Source of the DNA: Polyangiaceae bacterium
GTDB lineage: Bacteria > Myxococcota_A > Polyangia > Polyangiales > Polyangiaceae
Reading direction: 5' to 3'
Length of the DNA: 64,000 nucleotides
Assembly: GCA_025353725.1 (NCBI GenBank)
Contig: JANXOF010000051.1
Span: 124,001-188,000 of the forward strand
The position numbers and the translations under genes are program-made. The notes below the pieces were generated by a model. It saw nothing but the letters and a program-made list of their open reading frames with translations. It had not been told where the DNA came from and did not search any database. Shown piece by piece: positions 55,741 through 63,846 of this stretch (position 1 is its first letter; every line of letters starts with the position of its first letter).

Positions 55741-57085
55741 GCTTGCCTCGTGTGTTTGCTTTCCGTTCGTCGGTCGTGTCGGCCGTGACCAACTCAAAAA
55801 CGAGCGCGCGCTTTCCTGGCGCGGGCCTGAGCACGCGGCCGATACGCTGCACGTGCTCTCGTGCGCCGCCCATTCCCGCGACGATGATCGCAATGCGAGC
55901 ATCGGGCACGTCAATTCCCTCGTTTAATACGCGAGCAGACGCGATCGCCCGAAACCGGCCCGCGCGAAAGTGTTCGAGCGTTTTCTGGCGTTCTCGGGCA
56001 CTTGTCTCGGCGGCAATCACGGGTACGAGGTTGTCGAGCGCAACGGCGTAAGCATTTTCCGCGTACGCCGTGAAAACGATGGTGCGGTCCGCCTCGTGGC
56101 GCGCCAGCAGCTCGGCGACCAAACGACGCTTTGCTCGAGGAAACGCCGCGAGCTCCTGAGCTTTACCGTTGTCTCGCAGCGCTCGGCGCCCCTCTGCGCT
56201 CTCACCAAGCGCGCGTGCGAGTGTCGCGTAGTCGGCGCCGGGATAGGCGCGCGAAAAGGTGCGACACAGTTCGCGAAAGCGGCTCGTTCCTAACGCGTAG
56301 GCGGCGCGCTCATCGTCGTCCAACTGGACCGAAATGCGCGTAAGCGTGACGTGCGCAAGGTGCGTCCCGACGAGATCGCCAAACGCGAGTTCGAAGACCA
56401 CCGGGCCTACCATCTCGTCGAGACGCGCGGCCTGGTCGCAACCTCGTTCGGGCGCCGTGGCGGTCAGTCCGAGACGCGCAATCGCGGCGGAGGCCTCGAG
56501 CGCTTCGACGCGCATTCCCGAGCCGAAGTGATGAACTTCGTCGACGATAAGCAGACCAAAGCGGTCGCCAAGCATATCCATCTGGCGATAAGCACTCTCA
56601 AAGGTCATGACGGTGACGCGCTCGATTTGGCGTTCGCCATCGCCAAGCATACCAATAGGCTCCTTCAGCCAGGACGCGAGCTCGATGCGCCACGCCGTGA
56701 CAAGCGCTCGCGTGGGGCAAAGGACGGCTGTCGGGAGTCCAGTATCCAGGAGCGCGGCAATCGCTACGCGAGTCTTCCCTGCCCCCGTCGGCAAGACGAC
56801 GACGCCGCGACGTCCGAAGGCGCACCATGCTTTGAGTGCCTGCGACTGGTACGAGCGCAAGCCAAGATCGCAAGCGGCAGGAACACGGCGCGCCCACGAT
56901 GCGCGAAGGCCGTCGCTGAGGGTAACCCCTCGCGCCCCGATGACGTGAACGAGCTCGCGAAGGCGATACGCCGCCGCGCGGTGCCCCCCCGTCCGCGGAT
57001 CCCAAAGCGCGCCAGGAAGCTCGTCTACGCCGGCGCCCTCGAGCGAGAGCGTCCCACGCTCGAAGCGAATACTTGTCGGCGCCAT
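55697..57085 (-). CDS. XPB-like superfamily 2 DNA helicase
   Basis: This is a 462-residue helicase. The N-terminal 70 residues match the XPB-type damage-recognition region (SIRFERGTLSLEGAG, ALWDPRTGGHRAAAYRLREL). Helicase motifs: Walker A LPTGAGKTRVAIA (99-105), motif Ia CPTRALVTAW, motif II VDEVHHFG (182-185, DEVH), motif III GLTATAPE and motif VI QRIGRVLRP. The pairing with a Bax1-like gene and the short length (archaeal XPB is about 450) fit XPB and not the RecQ or UvrB families. I start at ATG 57085. The C-terminal tail is basic. Confidence 0.88.
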   Translation of the reverse strand: MAPTSIRFERGTLSLEGAGVDELPGALWDPRTGGHRAAAYRLRELVHVIGARGVTLSDGLRASWARRVPAACDLGLRSYQSQALKAWCAFGRRGVVVLPTGAGKTRVAIAALLDTGLPTAVLCPTRALVTAWRIELASWLKEPIGMLGDGERQIERVTVMTFESAYRQMDMLGDRFGLLIVDEVHHFGSGMRVEALEASAAIARLGLTATAPERGCDQAARLDEMVGPVVFELAFGDLVGTHLAHVTLTRISVQLDDDERAAYALGTSRFRELCRTFSRAYPGADYATLARALGESAEGRRALRDNGKAQELAAFPRAKRRLVAELLARHEADRTIVFTAYAENAYAVALDNLVPVIAAETSARERQKTLEHFRAGRFRAIASARVLNEGIDVPDARIAIIVAGMGGAREHVQRIGRVLRPAPGKRALVFELVTADTTDERKANTRGKHAAGSLARVPASPA

Positions 57086-57192
57086 GGCGATGGCCGAAAG
57101 CGAGATTCGTGCCTGCGCGCAGATGCGCCTTTGCCGAGAAACGCTAGGCGCGCGCACTGTCCGAGACAGCACGGACCGCGTCGCGCTCTGGT

Positions 57193-57972
57193 TTACTTCC
57201 GACGGAGGACGAGCTGGCCCATGACGCAAATGACGGGCGGCGCAGGACGCTCACCCATCGCAACGCTTCTCAAGTCGTGTGCCATCACGTCAAGCTCGCG
57301 TGTATCGAATGCGGAGACGGCGAACGGGTCACCGCGCCAGTGGGCCGCATTAAGCGCGTGGAGCTGCGCCATCGCTCTGGAATCGAGGACTAGCGTGCTC
57401 TGCACGAAGCTTTCGACATGCCAGTCTTCGGTAGTGGCGAGCGCAGGCAGACGTGAGCCGATATACATATCTTGGCCATAGTGGCTTTGAAGCTTCGCAA
57501 CGCGCGTGTAGTAATCAGAAAATGTGGGGTCTTCAGAGCCGAGCGCGCAATTCTCTTCAAGTACGAGCAAGCCTCCCCGTTTCATAGCAAGCGCACAAGC
57601 GTCGACGAGCGCCCGCGGCGACGCGAGGTGCGTCAAAACGTAGCGCGCGTACGCAACGTCGACGGAAGCGACGGGATATGGAGACTTAGTGACGTCATGG
57701 GCAGCCACGGTAACATCAACTGGAAGCCAACTCCGCGCGCGCTCTACGAGGCGCTCAGAGGCATCAAGTCCCCAAGTTCGTGCGGCGCGCACTGTGCGGT
57801 GCAGAAGCTCGGTCGTATAGCCAGGGCCGCAGCCTAGGTCGACCGCGAGTGACGAAGTCGCAGGCCGCACACTTTCGAGGAGCGCCGCGCTACTCGGTTC
57901 AAAAACGCGCGCAAGAAGCGAAAGCCGATCGGCGGCGCGGTCGTTATCTCCGAAGGTGTAGTGATGCGCCAT
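57193..57972 (-). CDS. SAM-dependent class I methyltransferase
   Basis: This 259-residue methyltransferase shows motif I VDLGCGPGYTTELL, LDASERLVERARSW and VDVAYARYVLTHLASP (motifs II-III), then MKRGGLLVLEEN. The pattern is that of UbiE/Methyltransf_11 small-molecule enzymes, not of RNA or protein methyltransferases. ATG 57972 lies 14 bases after the FabH-like gene stop and just before the family N-terminus. Being immediately downstream of a ketosynthase-like gene, it may methylate the product of the ThDP/FabH pair; this is inference. Confidence 0.88.
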   Translation of the reverse strand: MAHHYTFGDNDRAADRLSLLARVFEPSSAALLESVRPATSSLAVDLGCGPGYTTELLHRTVRAARTWGLDASERLVERARSWLPVDVTVAAHDVTKSPYPVASVDVAYARYVLTHLASPRALVDACALAMKRGGLLVLEENCALGSEDPTFSDYYTRVAKLQSHYGQDMYIGSRLPALATTEDWHVESFVQSTLVLDSRAMAQLHALNAAHWRGDPFAVSAFDTRELDVMAHDLRSVAMGERPAPPVICVMGQLVLRRK

Positions 57973-57986
57973 GTCGGTAGACAACG

Positions 57987-59000
57987 TTACACCATGTGAG
58001 CGTTCGCTGACCGATGCCACTGAAGCATCAGCGTGCCCACCGACATGCCGGACCCGAGACCGCAGAGGAGAATTCTGTCACCGTGTTTAAAAAGCCGTCG
58101 TTCCGCGCCATGATTGAGATTTATGAGAACATTTGCCGGACCGCAGTTCCCGTATTCTTTCCGCGTTTCGATGACTTTGTCCGCAGCTACTCCAATCCGA
58201 GCTACCCACTGCACGGAAACGGGTTTGACGTTTTGATGAGGGCACACCCAATCAACATCCGCGAGCGAAAGACGGACCTTCGCTAGTAAAGTCGCCACGG
58301 CGTTTGGAACCGCAGCCATACCCCACTCAACAAATTCTTTGGGATCGCCGCTACGCTCAAGGTCGATATAAAAGCGCGAACGCACGGAGCCATCCTCGAA
58401 CTGAGTCGTAAACTTAGGCTTTTTCACCTCGATGCCAACGTTTTCCCAATACTCGCCTTTAGCGGCCATGTGACTACCAAGTACGCCCGACGCCTCATCA
58501 ACCTCGCCGAGTACGACCGCCGCAGCACCGTCGCCGCAAACAGCGAAAACGGCTGGGTCGGAGAAATCCATCGCGCCCTGGAGCTGACACGATGCCACGA
58601 CAAGTATCTTTTTATACGCACCCGTTCGATGTAGAGCATGGGCTATCGCCAAAGACGGCACGGGGCTTATCAGGGACATATTAACTTCAAATGCAGCAGC
58701 GTTGAGCGCTTTTATCTTATGCTGCGTTAAAGCAATATTCGATGGGTTGGTTTTCTCGGGCAGCAGCGTTGAACCAATGATAAGATCGAGTTCTTCGGCT
58801 CTCCATCCCGCTCGTTTCAAAGCCTGCAACGACGCCGCTGACTCCAAGTCTGTCGCTGTTTCAAACGTCCCAACGTAATGAGCACCGACGTCCCAGGCGG
58901 CGAGCAGTTCCGGGTCTGCGCCGAGGGCAAGAAAATCGGGAATATCGACCTTTTTCGCCGGAAACGACGCCCCAGTTCCCACCACAGCAAGATGTTTCAA
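57987..59000 (-). CDS. FabH-like (KAS III) protein with catalytic Cys replaced by Leu
   Basis: This 337-residue protein has the thiolase fold of 3-oxoacyl-ACP synthase III. The active-site His (CPHQN, His255) and Asn (EYGNCGPAN, Asn285) are present, as are the GDGAAAVVLG and GLGSGMSVGTLM motifs. At the nucleophile position, where FabH has AFDVAAACAG, this protein reads AFEVNMSLIS, so Leu110 takes the place of Cys. It cannot form the usual acyl-enzyme. It may act as a decarboxylase, an acyltransferase without an acyl intermediate, or a non-catalytic partner. The gene is noticeably AT-richer than its neighbours (about 40-50 % G+C in places), suggesting separate origin. It lies nine bases after the ThDP gene. 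Confidence 0.88.
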   Translation of the reverse strand: MKHLAVVGTGASFPAKKVDIPDFLALGADPELLAAWDVGAHYVGTFETATDLESAASLQALKRAGWRAEELDLIIGSTLLPEKTNPSNIALTQHKIKALNAAAFEVNMSLISPVPSLAIAHALHRTGAYKKILVVASCQLQGAMDFSDPAVFAVCGDGAAAVVLGEVDEASGVLGSHMAAKGEYWENVGIEVKKPKFTTQFEDGSVRSRFYIDLERSGDPKEFVEWGMAAVPNAVATLLAKVRLSLADVDWVCPHQNVKPVSVQWVARIGVAADKVIETRKEYGNCGPANVLINLNHGAERRLFKHGDRILLCGLGSGMSVGTLMLQWHRSANAHMV

Positions 59001-59009
59001 GGAGTTAGT

Positions 59010-60761
59010 TCACGGCTCGACGAAACCGGCAATCGACTTCGCGCGATCTCCGAGCGGTGGCGCAATGGCACCATCGACGCGCACCTCGATAAGCGAAGGG
59101 CCTGAGTGGCCAAGAGCCTCTCGTACAGCTCCTTGGATTTGTCCTGGGCGATCTACCACCCACGCCGCGAGGCCCATGGCTCGCGCTATGGCAGCGACCT
59201 CGAGCGGCCGCTTGTATCGGACCGAGGCCAGCGGGACACGGGAACCAACCAGCTTGGAACCGTGCCACGTAATTCCGTGCATGTTGTTATTTTCGACGAT
59301 CCAGATCACGCGTACTCCGTATTCAGCCGCAGTGACGAGCTCCATTCCATTCATCGTAAAACACGCGTCACCGATGATAGCAAAGACCGGTCGCTGTCTG
59401 TCTACAAGCGCCGCACCAATGGGAGCTACGGTTCCGTGGCCCATGGAACCGAAGCCTAAATTCAATACGAATTTTTGACCTTCTTTGATCGTTAGGTAGT
59501 GAATATTCGACAGCATGTGGCCCCCGATATCCGAAAATATAACCGCGTTTTTCGGCAAGACCTCCTCAAGGTCCTTTCGCCATCGTTGAGGAGCGAGAGG
59601 TAACTGCTCCGACGTGCGCAACTCGGGCGAAGAAAATACACGGGGCGTTGGCGGCTCGCGGGCCCACACGGAAGCCGACCGCTCTCCTTCCCGCATCAAA
59701 CGATGCAAGTGGTAAACGAGCTCGACTAAGACGGTTTGAGCGTCACCCACAAGGGCCACGTCCACCGGGTAGTTGCGACCAATTTTATCGGAATCGATAT
59801 CGAGCTGAATGAAGACGCGATTTCTCCTCAGCTCGGGCGCCCAATTCAACGTCGCCGTTTCATTGAGCGACGTTCCGACTGTCAAAAGTACGTCAACTTC
59901 GCTCCCAAGCAAAACATCGCGCGCTCCGGCATGCCCCGCGAAGCCCATGACTCCAAGCGACAGCGCATGGTCTTCCGGGAAGAGGCCTTTACCGCGTGGG
60001 GTCGTCGCGACGCGTGCCGGCAAAAGTTCGGCAAGCGCTCGGAGGTGCTCTTCGCCGCCCGCAATGCCCACTCCCCCACCTGCAAAGAGTACGGGCCGCC
60101 TCGCATTGAGAAGGTACGCTGCCGCGCGCTGGACAGCGACGCGATCGAAGGTTTTCGTATCGGGCCGATACGTTTTCGGGTCGAACCATGCTTCTGCCAA
60201 CGGACGCTCCCAGAGGTCGACGGGCACGTTCAGGTGCACAGGGCCGGGACGACCCGAGAGCGCGTGCCTTAGAGCGCGCCGAAGGTGCTGCGCCATGCTC
60301 TCGGGCGATGTGACCATAGCCGAATACTTCGTCACCGGACGAAACATGGCCACGATGTCCATATCCTCACGAGAGGTTTCTTGCGCCGCGCCTTTGCCGA
60401 ACATGTGACTGGCGACTTGTCCAGTCACCACGAGCATCGGTACGCCATCGGCAAACGCGCATGCCACGCCCGTGATCATGTTCGTCGCGCCAGGTCCAGA
60501 CGTACCGGCGCACACGGAGAGTCGCCGACTCATGCGGGAGTAGCCGTCGGCCATAAAGGCGGCTCCCTCCTCATGTTTTGACACCACGAGTTCAATATCG
60601 GGGTCCGCCTCGACAACCTCGAAGAACGGATGGAGCAAGCCTCCTGGAATTCCGAACACAACACTTACGCCTTCGGCTTTCAAGTAACGAAGGAAGACAT
60701 CGATAGCTCGCGGAGCCGCGCGAACGGTGGTGACCTTAGGTGGAGGGAGAGAAATCGTCAC
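59010..60761 (-). CDS. Acetolactate-synthase-like ThDP-dependent enzyme
   Basis: This 583-residue enzyme has the three-domain layout of acetohydroxyacid synthase. The Pyr domain has FGIPGGLLHPFFEVV and the catalytic Glu64 in SKHEEGAAFMADGYSR. The central domain shows LLNARRPVLFAGGGVG. The PP domain has IGDACFTMNGMELVTAAEYG and WIVENNNMHG for ThDP/Mg binding. Such enzymes couple a pyruvate-derived two-carbon unit or another alpha-keto acid to an aldehyde or keto acid. No small regulatory subunit (ilvN) is nearby, so branched-chain amino-acid synthesis is not the likely role. The GTG start overlaps the stop of the sensor kinase (GTGA). Confidence 0.87.
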   Translation of the reverse strand: MTISLPPPKVTTVRAAPRAIDVFLRYLKAEGVSVVFGIPGGLLHPFFEVVEADPDIELVVSKHEEGAAFMADGYSRMSRRLSVCAGTSGPGATNMITGVACAFADGVPMLVVTGQVASHMFGKGAAQETSREDMDIVAMFRPVTKYSAMVTSPESMAQHLRRALRHALSGRPGPVHLNVPVDLWERPLAEAWFDPKTYRPDTKTFDRVAVQRAAAYLLNARRPVLFAGGGVGIAGGEEHLRALAELLPARVATTPRGKGLFPEDHALSLGVMGFAGHAGARDVLLGSEVDVLLTVGTSLNETATLNWAPELRRNRVFIQLDIDSDKIGRNYPVDVALVGDAQTVLVELVYHLHRLMREGERSASVWAREPPTPRVFSSPELRTSEQLPLAPQRWRKDLEEVLPKNAVIFSDIGGHMLSNIHYLTIKEGQKFVLNLGFGSMGHGTVAPIGAALVDRQRPVFAIIGDACFTMNGMELVTAAEYGVRVIWIVENNNMHGITWHGSKLVGSRVPLASVRYKRPLEVAAIARAMGLAAWVVDRPGQIQGAVREALGHSGPSLIEVRVDGAIAPPLGDRAKSIAGFVEP

Positions 60762-62497
60762 AGGGCTTCGGCCTTCCGAATCGTCACAACGCGCATAATC
60801 ATGCTTTCGAGGTTGTCATCAGGCACCACGGATTGCTCATCGCTTGGAGGGCTGGCAGGGAAATGAGCCCAGAATGTCGTCCCGACGCCAGCTTTAGTCA
60901 TCACGTCCAGCCGACCGCCGATTTGGGCCAAGAGCCGTACCACGCTCGATAAGCCGATACCGTAGCTGTTGGCGCGCTGAGCAGGCTCGTTCGCAGGACG
61001 AGGTCGGAAGATGCGATCGACCTGAGCGGCGGGAATGCCCTGCCCCGTGTCGCACAGCTTGAGGGTGAGAAAACCAGGACTGGCCGGTGGTCCACTCTCC
61101 CCTGGTGAGCGCTGAGACGTCGCCGGCGTCCCGCAAATTTCAAGGAGGATACTTCCTTTATCAGTGTACTTTGCAGCATTCGTGAGAATGTTGTCCACCA
61201 CGCGGTCGAAAACGAGGGGGTCGACAACGATCTCATCGGGTGCTTCACGGCTGCAAAACACGGTCACTTTAATCTCACGCCCGTGTACGAGCGCCTTTAA
61301 GCGACGGCGGAAGGTCTCGACAAGCGGAGCGACGGCAACGGGAACGGGGGCGAGCTTCAAAAGTCCAGTGTCCGCAGTGACGACCGCCATGAGCTTCGTC
61401 AGCATCACCTCTATCTGCGCAGCTGCGGTCTCCATATCCCTTAGGGCATCGCCCTGAAGGCCTCCTTTAATAGTGTCTGCGAGGAACTGCGTGTTACCGC
61501 GCAAGACAAAAAGTGGGTTTCGTAAATCGTGGGAGAACCCTTTCATGCTCGAAACGCGCGTTTCCTGAATTCCATCGAGGCTTTTGACCACTCCCTCGAG
61601 TGCGGCAGTCCGTTCTTGAACTTGCTCCTCCATGACGCGAATCCACTCGCGTTGACGTTGGTTCAACGCCACGATCTCGGAGCGAGCTTCGGCCTCGTCG
61701 TCCCCCACGGTGCGAAGCACGGCGTTTACGTCATTGGCGAACCGAAGGTTGCTCGCGCTGGTGCGTCGAAGGTCAAAAAGGTGGGCCGCGCCAGCCCCGA
61801 ACAGCGGCAGAAGCGCAAAAGCTGTCCACGGGTGAACTGTTGCTGGGATGAAAAGTGCGGCGAGAGCGCCGACTCCGAACCCGGCAAGGACCGGTGTTCG
61901 TCGACTTCGTTGAAACCACGAAAGTTGGTATTCACAACATTTGTCACCGTTCGCGACGCAGCCGTTTTCGATGAGCTGCGCGAGCGGCAGGCCCCACATG
62001 GTTGGCCCATAAACAAATGCAGCTTGGCGTGAGAGACACAAAAGTCGAGATTCGGCCTTGTCGGATGTATATCGAACTCCAAAGGTCAAGCGACTCGATT
62101 CAAGCACTTCAAACCGACTGGCTCGCAACATCTGCTTCGACATTTTGGCTGCCGATTCAAAAAATTGCTGGACCGAGAGCGCGCGAACCATCAGACGAAC
62201 CGGTCCCATGCTCTCGAAGAATTCCTCACCGCACGCACGAAGAAACGCGGCGTCGTCCGAGACCAGCCCTCGTGCGAGTGCGTTGAAGTGCTCGACTTGA
62301 CCCAGGCTGAGCCAATGCGTAGCGCCATCGATTTCGGACGCTCGGAAGGCGCTCGAGCTAGCTAGCTCGTCGAGCTTCGCAGCACCGTGGTGCTTGGCGA
62401 CCCAGCGCGCGAGGGCGGAGAGGATCTTCGCGTTGAACTCGGCGGGCGCGCGTGGTTCGGCGGCCAGCGCCGACAGATGCCCAGGTCGCTCGCTCAT
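60758..62497 (-). CDS. Membrane sensor histidine kinase with V4R-like input domain
   Basis: This 579-residue protein has an N-terminal cytoplasmic domain (about 1-195) with GPTMWGLPLAQLIENGC and GDKCCEY: Cys180, 187 and 188 and the surrounding fold resemble V4R (4-vinyl reductase) domains that bind small ligands or metal. Two membrane helices (202-219 and 224-240) are followed by a coiled region, then the kinase: H-box KGFSHDLRNPL with His323, N-box NILTNAAKY, DTGQGIP and YGIGLSSVVRL. No response regulator is adjacent. ATG 62497 is preferred to a longer in-frame start. Its stop overlaps the ThDP-enzyme start, so sensor and enzyme are translated together. Confidence 0.87.
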   Translation of the reverse strand: MSERPGHLSALAAEPRAPAEFNAKILSALARWVAKHHGAAKLDELASSSAFRASEIDGATHWLSLGQVEHFNALARGLVSDDAAFLRACGEEFFESMGPVRLMVRALSVQQFFESAAKMSKQMLRASRFEVLESSRLTFGVRYTSDKAESRLLCLSRQAAFVYGPTMWGLPLAQLIENGCVANGDKCCEYQLSWFQRSRRTPVLAGFGVGALAALFIPATVHPWTAFALLPLFGAGAAHLFDLRRTSASNLRFANDVNAVLRTVGDDEAEARSEIVALNQRQREWIRVMEEQVQERTAALEGVVKSLDGIQETRVSSMKGFSHDLRNPLFVLRGNTQFLADTIKGGLQGDALRDMETAAAQIEVMLTKLMAVVTADTGLLKLAPVPVAVAPLVETFRRRLKALVHGREIKVTVFCSREAPDEIVVDPLVFDRVVDNILTNAAKYTDKGSILLEICGTPATSQRSPGESGPPASPGFLTLKLCDTGQGIPAAQVDRIFRPRPANEPAQRANSYGIGLSSVVRLLAQIGGRLDVMTKAGVGTTFWAHFPASPPSDEQSVVPDDNLESMIMRVVTIRKAEAL

Positions 62498-62711
62498 GGA
62501 GTTGCTTGGGTGCAGTGCAAAGGGTTGACTCCAGAAGACAGGAACATACGGAAGCAGCGTTCGGATGCGGCCCGGTGCCGCGCCCTTACATTTCAGATCT
62601 GGCATCCTACGATGCACAAGTGAACAAAGGCGTTCTCCTTTTTCTGCGCGCTTCGGTCGCAGGTGGAAGCGCCCGACCCTGCGGTCAATGTGCTACGTCA
62701 TGCTGTAGAAG

Positions 62712-63833
62712 ATGGCGGTAGAACGCGACCATTACGAGGTTCTTGGGGTCTCCAAGTCGGCAAGTCCAGAGGAAATCAAGGCTGCTTTCCGCAAGTTAGC
62801 GTCGCTTCACCACCCGGATCGGAATCCCGACGACCCGAAGGCCGCGGTTCGTTTCAAGGAACTGAACTCGGCCTACCAAGTGGTCGGGGATCCTCAGCGA
62901 CGCTCGATGTACGATCGTTTTGGTCACCGCGCCGAGGGCGCGGGTTCCCCTTTTGCAAGCAACGGCCCTTTCGCGGGCGGGGTGGTCGACTTCAGCGACA
63001 TCGCTATAGACGGCATTCTCGGCGATCTTTTGGGCGTCTTCGGCGTTGGCCGAGGCGACAAGGGCGACGTCAAACGGCAGCTCGAGGTAACCTTCGAGGA
63101 GGCAGCCTTCGGCACGACCAAAACCATGCGCTACGCACGCATCGTCGCGTGCGATGAATGTCGCGGCTCCGGCTCCGAGCCCGGGACGGCTCCTGAGACC
63201 TGCACGGCGTGCCAAGGCCGAGGGCGCGTTCGGTTCCAACAGGGAATTCTCCCGATCGCGGTCGAACGTGTGTGCCAACGTTGCAAAGGGCGTGGCTCGG
63301 TGGTGGTAAGGGCGTGCGCGATCTGCAAGGGGAGCGGGCTCGTGACGAACGAAAACGAGATTGAGGTCACACTGCCACCCGGCGTTGAGCACGGCGCCAC
63401 GCGCGTGGTGAACGGCGCGGGCAACCGACCACGCCCGGACAAGCCAGCAGGCGACCTCGAGCTCGAGGTTCTCGTCGCGCCGCACCCATTTTTCAAGCGA
63501 GCCGGGGACGACGTTGTTTGTACCGTACCGCTCGCGTTCACCCAAGCCGCGCTGGGCTCAGAGGTCGAGGTCCCGACGCTCGACGGCAAGGGCCAGCTTC
63601 GCGTCCCTGCTGGAACGCAGCCGGGAACCACGCTCCGCATCAAAGGCAAAGGAATGCCGAAGCGCACGGGGTTAGGACGCGGCGATCAGCGCGTTGAGGT
63701 AACCATCGAAATTCCGACGTCGCTCACGCAGCGACAGCGCGAACTTTTGGAGGAGCTCGCGAAAGAGCTCGGCGACGACATTCACCCCCAGCGGAAAGGG
63801 TTTATGGACAAGCTTCGCGATCTCTTCGAGTAA
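62712..63833 (+). CDS. dnaJ: DnaJ co-chaperone
   Basis: This 373-residue Hsp40 stimulates the ATPase of DnaK and delivers unfolded proteins. The J domain shows DHYEVLGVSKSASPEEIKAA and HPDRNPDD with the essential HPD; the Gly/Phe region is short; the zinc domain has four CxxCxGxG repeats (CDECRGSG, CTACQGRG, CQRCKGRG, CAICKGSG); the C-terminal domains carry DLELEVLVAPHPFFKRAG. Length is normal. No dnaK or grpE is beside it. It is divergent from the sensor kinase, with 214 bases between. Confidence 0.96.
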   Translation: MAVERDHYEVLGVSKSASPEEIKAAFRKLASLHHPDRNPDDPKAAVRFKELNSAYQVVGDPQRRSMYDRFGHRAEGAGSPFASNGPFAGGVVDFSDIAIDGILGDLLGVFGVGRGDKGDVKRQLEVTFEEAAFGTTKTMRYARIVACDECRGSGSEPGTAPETCTACQGRGRVRFQQGILPIAVERVCQRCKGRGSVVVRACAICKGSGLVTNENEIEVTLPPGVEHGATRVVNGAGNRPRPDKPAGDLELEVLVAPHPFFKRAGDDVVCTVPLAFTQAALGSEVEVPTLDGKGQLRVPAGTQPGTTLRIKGKGMPKRTGLGRGDQRVEVTIEIPTSLTQRQRELLEELAKELGDDIHPQRKGFMDKLRDLFE

Positions 63834-63846
63834 GCGCGCGAGCCTC

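Noticed and set aside
59010-60761. Call as housekeeping acetolactate synthase (ilvB)
   Set aside because: No ilvN or ilvC nearby, and the neighbours are a sensor kinase and a FabH-like gene; the more general ThDP-enzyme call is safer.
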